Source: Caballeronia sp. SL2Y3 | GTDB taxonomy: Bacteria; Pseudomonadota; Gammaproteobacteria; Burkholderiales; Burkholderiaceae | DNA: 64,000 nt | Direction of reading: 5' to 3' | Assembly: GCF_022879575.1 (NCBI RefSeq) | Contig: NZ_CP084263.1 | Location: 611,749-675,748, forward strand | Shown here: one piece after another, positions 1 through 7,920 of the stretch | How positions within the stretch are numbered: position 1 is the first letter of the stretch | Layout: each line of letters opens with the position of its first letter | Program-made: the position numbers and the translations under genes | The notes under the pieces: generated by a model | The model's database searches: none | What the model was told of the DNA's origin: nothing | The model's input: the letters and a program-made list of their open reading frames with translations, nothing else

Positions 1-678
1 CATCTGACGAATGCGAGCGGATTCTTCTTCGCCCGCGATGAACGGCTCTTTCTCGTGACGAGCCGTCATGTGGTGAGCGATGCGCCGAGCGAACACTTTC
101 CGGATCGGCTCGAAATCGAATTGCACATCGACGCCGACAACCTCGGCGCTTCGACGTGGTTCTCGTTGCCGCTGTATGCGGATGGCGTGGCGCTCTGGCG
201 AGAAGGCGCGGATGACGGCGGCGCGATCGACGTCGCGGTGCTCGAACTGCAGCGGGATCGCCTGCCTGAAACCGCGCGCTTCGATGCGTTCGGTCCCGAG
301 CATCTGCCGAGGCCCGACGGCGAGCTGCCGGTCGGCGCTTCGGTGCTGATCGTCGGTTTTCCGCTGGGCTTTCACGATTCGCTGCATCATCTGCCGGTCG
401 TGAGGCAGGGCGTCATCGCGTCGGCGTTCGGGCTGCGCTTCCAGGGCAAGGGATGCTTCATCACCGATGCGCGCACGCATCGCGGCACGAGCGGCGCGCC
501 GGTCGTCACGCGCGACCCGTCGAAGGTAGGGAGTCCTGATGAATTGAGCCTGCCGTGGCTGCTGCTGGGGATTCACTCATCGACGATCGACATGGGCTCG
601 CGCGATGTGCAGGTGGATGAAACGCTCGGCCTGAACAGCGCGTGGTACTCCGACATCCTCATGACGCTGACGCGTTGA
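1..678 (+). CDS. Trypsin-like serine peptidase, 5' end outside window
   Basis: The open frame continues upstream of base 1 in frame 1 (it reads NASGFFFARDERLFLVTSRH), so the gene is truncated by the window edge and the GTG at 55 is not its start. The catalytic triad of a chymotrypsin/DegP-like fold is visible: His in SRHVV (codon 67-69), Asp in IDVAVLEL (229-231) and Ser in GTSGAPV (490-492). The spacing resembles trypsin-like peptidase domains found in bacterial stress or effector proteins. No PDZ domain follows; the protein ends about 60 residues after the Ser. N-terminal targeting cannot be judged. The substrate is unknown. Confidence 0.8.
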   Translation, partial: HLTNASGFFFARDERLFLVTSRHVVSDAPSEHFPDRLEIELHIDADNLGASTWFSLPLYADGVALWREGADDGGAIDVAVLELQRDRLPETARFDAFGPEHLPRPDGELPVGASVLIVGFPLGFHDSLHHLPVVRQGVIASAFGLRFQGKGCFITDARTHRGTSGAPVVTRDPSKVGSPDELSLPWLLLGIHSSTIDMGSRDVQVDETLGLNSAWYSDILMTLTR

Positions 679-854
679 GCGAGCGCCCCGTCCGGACGCG
701 ATTTTCACCATCCTGTTAAAATACGCGCTCTTCGTCGCGTCCCGACGCATCGCATGCGCGAACCGCAGCCATCGCGTTGCCAGCGGGCCGAGCCTCTGTT
801 GTCTTCGTGTCCGGCGCACTCGCGCCGCACGTCTTCGTCCGAATCCATACCGTC

Positions 855-2354
855 ATGACCCAACCCGCGACCGGGACTCACACGCGCGTCGTCTCGCGCC
901 TCTCATTGCCGTCTTCACGCGCCGAATGGGTGCGGGAGATTCTCGCGGGTGTCGTGACGAGCCTCGCGCTGATCCCCGAAGTCATTTCGTTCGCCTTCAT
1001 TTCGGGCGTCGAGCCGCGTTCGGCGCTGTTCGCCTCGGTCGTGCTGCTGATCGTCACGTCGCTGCTCGGCGGACGGCCCGCCATGGTGACGGCCGCGGCG
1101 GGTTCGGTGGCGCTCGTCGTCGCGCCGATGGTCCACGCGCACGGCGCGGGCTACATTCTGCCCGCCGTGCTGCTCGCGGGCTTGATACAGATCGCGTTCG
1201 GCGCGCTGGGCTTCGCGCGCATCGTGCGCTTCATTCCGCGCTCGGTCATGCTCGGTTTCGTCAACGCGCTCGGCGTCCTTATTTTCTGCGCGCAGATTCC
1301 GCACCTCGTCGACAAGCCGCTTGCCGTGTACGTGCTGTTCGCGATTACGCTCGCCATCGTCGTGATCGGGCCGCGCGTGACGCGGGCGGTGCCGGCGCCG
1401 CTCATCGCGATCATCGTGGCCACCGTGCTCGCCATTGCGTTGCACTGGTCGGTGCCGACGGTCGGCGGCGACCGGCCCATGTCGTCGGACCTGCCCGGCC
1501 TCACGCTCTGGTCCGCGCCGTTCGATCTGAGCACGTTGAAGATCGTCTGGCAGACGGCGGTATCGATTGCGTTCGTCGGCTTGCTGGAGACGCTGCTGAC
1601 CGCGAAGCTCGTCGACGAAGTGACCGCGACCCGTTCGCACAAGTCGCGCGAATCGTGGGCGCTCGGGCTCGCGAATCTCGGCGCGGGCGCGTTCGGCGGC
1701 ATTGCCGGCTGCGCGATGATCGGGCAGACGGTCGTGAACGTGGAGATCGGCGGGGCGCGCACGCGCGTGTCCACGCTCGCGGCGGCGGCCACGCTGCTTT
1801 TGCTCATCACCGGCCTGAGTTCGGTGATGGCGCGCATCCCGATGGTCGCGCTCGCCGGCGTGATGATGGTCGTCGCGGTCAAGACGGTGGACTGGCACAG
1901 CCTGCGCCCGGCCACGCTGCGCCGCATGCCGCTCATGGAGACGTCCGTCATGCTCACTTCCATTGCGCTGACCGTGTACACAGGCAATCTCGCCATCGGC
2001 GTGGTCGGCGGCGTGCTGTTGGCGACGGTCCTGTTCGCGCGCCGCGTCGCTCACGTGATCCGCACGACGCGCGCCGTATCGGACGACGGCGAAAGCGTGC
2101 GTTACGAAGTGCACGGACCGCTTTTCTTCGGCAGCAGCAACGATCTCGTGGACCAGTTCGAGTACGAGGCCGATCCGCGCTCGGTCGTCATCGACTTCGC
2201 GAAATCGCAGGTCTGGGATGCATCGACCGTCGCGGTGCTGGATTCCATCCAGAACAAGTATCGGCAGCGCGATGCAGCCGTGCAGTTCGTCGGCCTGGAC
2301 GAGCGCAGCCGGGCATTTCATGCGCGGTTGAGCGGGAACCTGAATGCCGGTTGA
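855..2354 (+). CDS. SulP family anion permease with C-terminal STAS domain
   Basis: The product is a 499-residue inner-membrane protein with about ten or more hydrophobic segments, the SulP N-terminal signature region (LAGVVTSLALIPEVISFAF) and a C-terminal cytoplasmic STAS-like domain (about residues 405-495, with VVIDFAKSQVWDAST). SulP proteins move sulfate, bicarbonate or other anions; the substrate cannot be read here. I prefer the ATG at 855: an in-frame ATG at 777 would add 26 residues with no transmembrane or family-like character. The stop codon lies inside an 11-bp tandem repeat. No operon partner is apparent. Confidence 0.85.
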   Translation: MTQPATGTHTRVVSRLSLPSSRAEWVREILAGVVTSLALIPEVISFAFISGVEPRSALFASVVLLIVTSLLGGRPAMVTAAAGSVALVVAPMVHAHGAGYILPAVLLAGLIQIAFGALGFARIVRFIPRSVMLGFVNALGVLIFCAQIPHLVDKPLAVYVLFAITLAIVVIGPRVTRAVPAPLIAIIVATVLAIALHWSVPTVGGDRPMSSDLPGLTLWSAPFDLSTLKIVWQTAVSIAFVGLLETLLTAKLVDEVTATRSHKSRESWALGLANLGAGAFGGIAGCAMIGQTVVNVEIGGARTRVSTLAAAATLLLLITGLSSVMARIPMVALAGVMMVVAVKTVDWHSLRPATLRRMPLMETSVMLTSIALTVYTGNLAIGVVGGVLLATVLFARRVAHVIRTTRAVSDDGESVRYEVHGPLFFGSSNDLVDQFEYEADPRSVVIDFAKSQVWDASTVAVLDSIQNKYRQRDAAVQFVGLDERSRAFHARLSGNLNAG

Positions 2355-2384
2355 ATGCCGGTTGAATACCGGTTGAATGCCGCA
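2341..2384. repeat. Four 11-bp tandem repeats spanning the SulP stop codon
   Basis: The unit tgaatgccggt occurs at 2341-2351 and 2352-2362, with one change at 2363-2373 and two changes at the end of 2374-2384. The stop codon of the SulP gene (2352-2354) is the first triplet of the second unit. Because each unit begins with TGA, gain or loss of copies would hardly alter the protein. Confidence 0.9.
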
Positions 2385-2551
2385 TGAAAGGCGTGCGATC
2401 CGCCGTCGAATGACACGCCGAAGTCAAAGGTAAGACGAATTCGTTCGATACGTTAAACACCGCACAATTGCGCATTTGCCCAGCGTGTACTGTTCTCCCT
2501 CACCGCCCGACTCGAGAGGCGGAACAAGCGAAAACACATACGGGGAAGCAA

Positions 2552-3664
2552 ATGAAATCACGTGCAGCGGTTGCGTTGAGTGTCGTGTTGGCTGCGTGCG
2601 GCGGCGGTGGCGGCGGGGGTGCATCGAACGGTGGAACGACGGCGGCGTCGGCCGCGCCTGCGTCCGGTTCCACGGCTACGGTCTGCTCGGGCGGTCCTTT
2701 CACCGCGGACGCGACCAAAGTGTGTTCCGATGCGTCCGGCAAGGTCGTCACGGCCTACGTGTACGCGCAGCCGCAAACCGTCATCGCCGATGGCACCATC
2801 ATCTCCGCCAATACGACGTGGCCCGCGAGCGGCTCGCCGTACTACATCGCGGGAACGGTGCAGGTCGCCAAGGGCGCGACGCTCACGATTCCGGATGGCG
2901 TCGTCGTCGAGGGCCTGAAGCCCGTGCCTTGCAAGGCCGACTGCATCGGCACGGTGCCGAACACAGGCATCATCGACGTGGCGGGGCAACTGAACGTCGG
3001 CGGCAGCAATCAGGCGCAGTTGCTCGGCGTGACCGTCAGCAACGTGGACGGCACCGTGGGCGGCGGCACGGTCAGCATTCAGCACACGCTGCTGCAAGAC
3101 GCGTTCGTGCAGATCAGCCCCGCAGCGCCGTTCTCGATGACCTACAGCCAGGCGTACCGGATGAACGTCACGCAAATCGTTCGCGCGGGCGTCACCACCT
3201 ATCAGGCCGGAACGAACGGCTATCCGAGCTTCAAGAACGCCACGTTGAAGTACAACACGTTCGTCGACTCGGCCGCGTTTGCATTCGATCCTTCGGTCGT
3301 CATGCAGAACAACGTGTTCGTGAACATGGTGGACGGACTCGTGCTGATCGACGATTTCCCGGCGACGGGCGCGCCCACCGGCATCGCGAAGAACAATTCT
3401 TTCCTGTTCAAGAAGGATTCGCCGAATCTCAATCGCCAGGTCATCGCGGCGCACGGCACGTATAACGCGTCGACGATCCATACGCTCGACTTCTCGAACA
3501 ACTTCTGGGGCGTGACGGACAACACGACGATTCAATCACGCATACTCGACAGCACGAATTCGAGCAGCCCGCGACTGCCCAACATCGTCAACTACGCGCC
3601 TGCGGCTACCACGGCCGACCCGGCCACGCCGGCCGATCCGCAAAGCGGCACGCCCAACGTCTGA
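2552..3664 (+). CDS. Outer-membrane-type lipoprotein, probable beta-helix fold
   Basis: The 370-residue product has a short signal peptide ending in a lipobox (VVLAACGGG), then a glycine-rich linker, then repeated short hydrophobic/Asn-rich strands (for example QNNVFVNMVDGLVLIDD and KNNSFLFKK) typical of right-handed parallel beta-helix proteins. Four further cysteines occur in the N-terminal half. ATG 2552 is preceded by a GGGGAAG stretch and gives a proper signal peptide; the frame opens upstream without a better start. No enzymatic motif is recognised. A surface-attached polysaccharide-binding or adhesin role is possible but is inference. Confidence 0.7.
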   Translation: MKSRAAVALSVVLAACGGGGGGGASNGGTTAASAAPASGSTATVCSGGPFTADATKVCSDASGKVVTAYVYAQPQTVIADGTIISANTTWPASGSPYYIAGTVQVAKGATLTIPDGVVVEGLKPVPCKADCIGTVPNTGIIDVAGQLNVGGSNQAQLLGVTVSNVDGTVGGGTVSIQHTLLQDAFVQISPAAPFSMTYSQAYRMNVTQIVRAGVTTYQAGTNGYPSFKNATLKYNTFVDSAAFAFDPSVVMQNNVFVNMVDGLVLIDDFPATGAPTGIAKNNSFLFKKDSPNLNRQVIAAHGTYNASTIHTLDFSNNFWGVTDNTTIQSRILDSTNSSSPRLPNIVNYAPAATTADPATPADPQSGTPNV

Positions 3665-3701
3665 TTGCAAAACGTCGCGGCGCCGGACTGAATCCCGAGC
3701 G

Positions 3702-3821
3702 GTGGCGACATGGGCGGCGGTTGGACTGATGATGTCCGCCGCCTGCGCGCATCGAGCTACCTTGTCGACGCTCACGGTCGCCGATGCAAGCGGCAAGAAA
3801 GGTCAGAAGGTGGACGCGTAG
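3702..3821 (+). CDS. Possible 39-residue lipoprotein-like peptide
   Basis: A short frame starts at GTG 3702 (alternative ATGs at 3729 and 3732) and ends at TAG 3819-3821. It contains a hydrophobic stretch followed by MMSAACAHR, which resembles a lipobox, and a lysine-rich tail. There is no good ribosome binding site and no recognised homologue. The rest of the 3665-4078 interval shows no other convincing gene; overlapping frames there look like noise. Confidence 0.25.
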   Translation: MATWAAVGLMMSAACAHRATLSTLTVADASGKKGQKVDA

Positions 3822-4078
3822 CGGCCGTGCAATTGCCGCGCTTGCGCTACCGACGCGCATCGCGCTCGCGGTGATTACAGCTTCGATTGCAACGCCACCC
3901 CGATCACGCTCCCTACCGGCAACCGAAATACCCTCGCACACGATTGAATTGGCAACGCAGTCATCCTGCGCAAGCCGCTGGCGAAAGCGCGACGCTGCTT
4001 TCCGAAAGCCGCAACGAGCCGCCCGAGTCGCGGCACAAGGGTTGCGTAAGCCGAGATGACTTTCACGCCGGCGGCCTC

Positions 4079-4423
4079 ATGACTTGCGTTCTTCTGGTCG
4101 ATGACGACACACTCTCCCTTCACGCGCTCGAAGCGGTCTTCGAGTCGCGCGGCTTTCACGTGCTTCTGGCGCGAAACGGCGTCGACGCGCTCGCCACCGC
4201 TATTCGCACGCTGCCGGACCTGGTCGTGACCGACTGGGAAATGCCCCTTTTCGACGGCGTGACGCTGTGCGAGCGACTGCGCTCCGTTCCGGGACTGGCG
4301 CGCATTCCTGTCGTTCTTACGTCCGGAAAAATGCGCCCTGCCGATGGCCCGCAAGCGTGGGACGTATTCCTCAAGAAGCCGCTGGACTTTCGCCTGCTCG
4401 AACCGATCTTCCGGCGGTTCTAG
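4079..4423 (+). CDS. Single-domain response regulator (CheY-like receiver)
   Basis: The 114-residue protein is a complete receiver domain without an output domain: acidic pocket D8-D10 (LLVDDD), phosphoacceptor D52 (LVVTDWEMP), the Thr/Ser switch (VVLTSG) and the conserved Lys (FLKKPLD). Such stand-alone receivers pass phosphate or bind partners rather than DNA. The frame is open upstream to 3887, but the family-like sequence begins at ATG 4079. No kinase gene lies beside it, so its partner is unknown; the nearest chemotaxis-like kinase is at 25 kb. Confidence 0.8.
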   Translation: MTCVLLVDDDTLSLHALEAVFESRGFHVLLARNGVDALATAIRTLPDLVVTDWEMPLFDGVTLCERLRSVPGLARIPVVLTSGKMRPADGPQAWDVFLKKPLDFRLLEPIFRRF

Positions 4424-4468
4424 TCGAACGTTCGTCGCGGCCCGATGTGTCGAAACGGAGAAGACGCC

Positions 4469-5167
4469 ATGAATCGAACGGAAACGGCGCTGATCGTCGG
4501 CGCCGGGCAGGGCCTGAGCGCATCGCTGGCCCGGCTCTTCTCGAACGAGGGCATGCAGGTCGCGCTCGCCGCACGGGACACGACCAAGCTCGCGCCACTC
4601 GTCGATGAAACCGGCGCGTTCGCCGTCGCGTGCGACGCGAGCCGGGCGGGCGACGTCGAGAATCTTTTCGCACAAGTGAGCGGCAAGCTGGGTGTTCCGG
4701 ACCTCGTCGTGTACAACGCGAGCGGCCGTTATCGTTCGCCCATCGGACAGATCGACGCCGGCCGGCTGCGCGATGCGCTCGACGTCACAGCGATAGGCGG
4801 GCTGCTGGTCGCCCAGGCGGCGGCCGTGGGCATGCTGGCGCGAGCAAGCGGCTCCATCCTTCTGACCGGCGCAACCGCGAGCGTCAAGGGCCTGCCCGGC
4901 TCGACGCCGTTCGCAATGGGCAAGTTCGCGCTGCGCGGCATGGCGCAATGCCTCGCGCGGGAACTGGCTCCGAAGAATGTTCACGTCGCGCACTTCGTCA
5001 TCGACGGCGGCATTGCGAGCGGCGCGATGCAGCGCGACCGCGCGGATGCGCACGACGCGCTGCTCGACCCCGATGCGATCGCGCGGGAATATCTTCACGT
5101 TCATCGGCAGCATCGCAGTGCCTGGACATGGGAGATCGAACTGAGGCCGTGGGTCGAGCGGTTCTGA
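4469..5167 (+). CDS. SDR family oxidoreductase-like protein with Phe at the catalytic Tyr
   Basis: The 232-residue protein has a Rossmann fold start (ALIVGAGQGLSASLARLF), the NAS motif (VVYNASGRYRS) and the region that usually carries Y-x-x-x-K. Here it reads PFAMGKFALRG, so Phe occupies the Tyr position while Lys is kept. I recall SDR-like families with this F-x-x-x-K pattern and the following HVAHFVIDGGI stretch, so this is probably a family trait and not a mutation. Proton transfer by the classical mechanism would be impaired. The substrate is unknown. ATG 4469 follows GGAGAAG at a suitable distance. Confidence 0.75.
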   Translation: MNRTETALIVGAGQGLSASLARLFSNEGMQVALAARDTTKLAPLVDETGAFAVACDASRAGDVENLFAQVSGKLGVPDLVVYNASGRYRSPIGQIDAGRLRDALDVTAIGGLLVAQAAAVGMLARASGSILLTGATASVKGLPGSTPFAMGKFALRGMAQCLARELAPKNVHVAHFVIDGGIASGAMQRDRADAHDALLDPDAIAREYLHVHRQHRSAWTWEIELRPWVERF

Positions 5168-5288
5168 AGCGAACGGCCCTGCGCAGCCATACGCGCAGGT
5201 TCAGGGAAGAATTGCCGATTCGACGTGGCGCGCCAGGCGGCACAAGCAGATCCCGCTAAAGCGCCCCCGCATCCTTGCCGATAAAAAC

Positions 5289-5302
5289 GAACGGAAACGT
5301 TC
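5289..5302. promoter_or_regulatory. Short inverted repeat upstream of TonB receptor gene
   Basis: GAACG-GAAA-CGTTC is a perfect 5-bp inverted repeat 18 bases before the start codon of the TonB-dependent receptor. It could be a leader hairpin with a GAAA tetraloop or a small operator. Nothing further supports either reading. Confidence 0.3.
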
Positions 5303-5320
5303 ATAAGAAAGCCGCAAGAG

Positions 5321-7396
5321 ATGTTGATCCCCTGTGCCCCATCGCGACGCGCTTGCCTCGCCGCAGCGTCGGTGCCTTTGCTTGCCGGAACCGTCCTGGC
5401 CGCAGCATTGAGCGCATGGACCTCGCCCGTCGATGCCGCGTCCGCGGCATCGCTGGCGGGCGCTTCCGCACAGGCCGACGGCGGCGCGAGCGATGACCTC
5501 GCGTCGCTGCCGCTCGAATCGCTGATGAACCTGACCGTGAGCGGCGCCACGCGCATCGAGCAGTCCGCGTCGAGCGCGCCTGCCGCCGTGATGGTCCTGA
5601 CCGCGACCGACATCCGCGATTACGGCTGGCGCACGCTCGCCGACGCACTCGCGACGCTGCCGGGGCTCTATGTCAGTTCGGACCGCATGTACTCGTATCT
5701 CGGTGCGCGCGGCTTCCAGCGTCCGGGCGACTACAACAGCCGCTTCCTGCTGCTGATCGACGGCATGCGCGTGAACGATGCCGTCTATGGCCAGGCGCCC
5801 GTCGGACTCGATTTTCCGGTGGACATGGATCTCGTCGAGCGCATCGAGTACATACCCGGTCCCGGATCGGCCGTATACGGCTCGAACGCGTTGTTCGGCG
5901 TGGTCAACGTCATCACGAAGAAGGGCAGCGCAATCGGCGGCGTGCAGGTCGCGGGCGCGGTCGGCAGCTTCGGCGAGAAGGAAGCGCGCGGCACATACGG
6001 CTGGCACGGCGCGAACGGCGCCGATCTCGTGCTGTCCGCCACGGCCTACGAACGCCACGGGCAAGACCTCTACTATCCGGAGTTCGATACGCCGGACCAG
6101 AACCACGGCGTCGCGCAGAATCTCGACGGCGAGCGCAACCAGACGGTCTTCGCCAAGTTCGGCATGGGCGGCTTTCGCATCAGCGCGGGCTACGGCAACC
6201 GGACGAAAGACGTGCCCGGCGCGCCGTATGACGCCTTGTTCAACGCGCCGTTCAGCGTGAGCGACACGCATTCCTTCGCCGATGCCACGTACACGCAGAC
6301 CGTGCGCGACGACATCGCGATCGACTACGAACTCTATGCGGGCCGCTACGATTACTCGACGCGCGCGTTACAGCCGCCAGCGCCCGGAACCGCCAACGTC
6401 GACGGCGATCACGCGGCCTGGTATGGCGGCGATGTCCACGCAACCGTGCGCACCGTGCCGCGCAATCGCATCATGGTGGGCGTCGACTACACGATGAACG
6501 CGGCGCGCGATCAATGGAACTACAACGTCGCGCCGTACGCCAAACTGCTCGACGATCATCGCGTGAGCCAGCGCGCGGGCTTCTATATCGACGATGAAAT
6601 CAAGCTCGCCGAACCGCTCACGCTCGATATCGGCGGGCGCTTCGATACCGAGACGCACGTGGGCGGCAACTTCAGCCCGCGCATTGCGCTGATCTGGCAG
6701 CCGACCGCGAGCGATACGCTCAAGCTGATCTATGGCGGCGCCTATCGCGCGCCCAACGCGTACGAGATGTACTACGCGTTTCCCGGCGATGGCGGCCAGC
6801 TCGCGAATCCGTTGCTGAAGTCCGAACATATCGACACGCAGGAGATCGTCTACGAGCGCGCGCTCGGCACTCTGGGACGCGCGACCGTCACGCTCTTTCG
6901 CTACAGGCTGCGCGACCTGATCACGGAGTCGGTCGATCCCGACACGGGCCTCTACGTCTTTCGCAACGTCGATCGCGCGCAGGCACGCGGGGCGGAACTC
7001 GCGTGGCAGCAGCAGTTCGCCTCGGGCGTGCGCGCCCGCATGAGCTACTCGTATCAGTTCTCGCGCGATTCCATCAGCGGTGGCGCATTGCAGAATTCGC
7101 CGCGCCACATGGGCAAGCTCAACGTCAGCGCACCGTTGTTCGCGAAGTGGGCGCGCGTGGGCGCGGAAGCGCAGTGCATCTCGTCGCGGCTCGCACAAGC
7201 CGGTTCGGCTGGCGGCTACTGCGTGGCGAACGTGTCCGTTCATAGCCGCAAGCTCGTGCCTCGCGCGGACCTGTCCTTGTCCGTCTATAACGTGTTCGAT
7301 CGCCGCTATGCCGATCCCGCCAGTCCGGGCTTCGTGCAGAACGTGATCGCGCAGCAGAGCCGCACGTTGCTCGCCAAAATGGTCTACGGGTTCTGA
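5321..7396 (+). CDS. TonB-dependent outer-membrane receptor
   Basis: The 691-residue protein has an N-terminal signal peptide, a plug domain (about residues 75-195, with SRFLLLIDGMRVND and VERIEYIPGPGSAVYGSNA) and a long beta-barrel ending in the aromatic C-terminal residue F (AKMVYGF). It would be an energy-coupled receptor in the outer membrane. No TonB or transport gene is adjacent; the stop overlaps the start of a YfiR-like gene by one base and a GGDEF-EAL gene follows. Receptors in such cassettes may act as sensors whose ligand state feeds the c-di-GMP enzyme; that role is inference. The ligand is unknown. ATG 5321 is preceded by a weak GCAAGAG. Confidence 0.88.
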   Translation: MLIPCAPSRRACLAAASVPLLAGTVLAAALSAWTSPVDAASAASLAGASAQADGGASDDLASLPLESLMNLTVSGATRIEQSASSAPAAVMVLTATDIRDYGWRTLADALATLPGLYVSSDRMYSYLGARGFQRPGDYNSRFLLLIDGMRVNDAVYGQAPVGLDFPVDMDLVERIEYIPGPGSAVYGSNALFGVVNVITKKGSAIGGVQVAGAVGSFGEKEARGTYGWHGANGADLVLSATAYERHGQDLYYPEFDTPDQNHGVAQNLDGERNQTVFAKFGMGGFRISAGYGNRTKDVPGAPYDALFNAPFSVSDTHSFADATYTQTVRDDIAIDYELYAGRYDYSTRALQPPAPGTANVDGDHAAWYGGDVHATVRTVPRNRIMVGVDYTMNAARDQWNYNVAPYAKLLDDHRVSQRAGFYIDDEIKLAEPLTLDIGGRFDTETHVGGNFSPRIALIWQPTASDTLKLIYGGAYRAPNAYEMYYAFPGDGGQLANPLLKSEHIDTQEIVYERALGTLGRATVTLFRYRLRDLITESVDPDTGLYVFRNVDRAQARGAELAWQQQFASGVRARMSYSYQFSRDSISGGALQNSPRHMGKLNVSAPLFAKWARVGAEAQCISSRLAQAGSAGGYCVANVSVHSRKLVPRADLSLSVYNVFDRRYADPASPGFVQNVIAQQSRTLLAKMVYGF

Positions 7397-7920
7397 TGAT
7401 GTGGATGCGTCGCTGCATAGCGTTGTCTCTCTGCACGGCCGGATCGGTCGCGGCATGGCACGCGCACGCACAGGCGGACATGCGTAAGCTCGAGAGCGCG
7501 TACATCTTCAACTTCACGCAGTTCACGCAATGGCCCGCCGACCGCATGCACAACGGCGAGCTGCGCGTCTGCGCGAGCGCGCGCAGTTCGATGCGCGAGG
7601 CGCTCGCCGCACTCGACGGGCGCGCGGTCGGCGCGCGCGTGTGGCGCTTCATCGCGCTCGCGGAAAAGCGCCTGGCTGATTGCGACGTGCTCGCCCTCGA
7701 CGACGGCGACAACATGAACGCGGCGCTCCGCGATGCGCTCGCATCCGACGATGCGCTGCTCGTCGTCGCGGGCGTGGGCGCCACCCCGCCGGGCGAGCCG
7801 GTCGTCGTGCTGATCGCGCAGGACGATCACCTGCGGTTCGACATCAACAATACCGAGGCGCTGCGCCGCAAGCTCGTGCTCAGTTCCAAACTGCTGCGGC
7901 TTGCAAGGAGGCTCAAGTGA
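7396..7920 (+). CDS. YfiR-like periplasmic protein (DUF4154 family)
   Basis: The 174-residue protein has a signal peptide (ending near HAHAQA) and the DUF4154/YfiR core: YIFNFTQFTQWP near the mature N terminus, then LRVCASA, LLVVAGVG and the C-terminal LKLVLSSKLL-like region (RRKLVLSSKLLRLARRL). In Pseudomonas, YfiR is the periplasmic repressor of the diguanylate cyclase YfiN. Here it overlaps the receptor stop by one base and its own stop overlaps the cyclase start, so translation of the three is probably coupled. Two adjacent ATGs (7396, 7399) are possible starts. Confidence 0.85.
   Translation: MMWMRRCIALSLCTAGSVAAWHAHAQADMRKLESAYIFNFTQFTQWPADRMHNGELRVCASARSSMREALAALDGRAVGARVWRFIALAEKRLADCDVLALDDGDNMNAALRDALASDDALLVVAGVGATPPGEPVVVLIAQDDHLRFDINNTEALRRKLVLSSKLLRLARRLK

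Noticed and set aside
915..2321. Minus-strand open frame of 468 codons opposite the SulP gene
   Set aside because: It is an Arg/His/Asp-rich antisense frame typical of GC-rich codon bias; the plus strand has a clear transporter.
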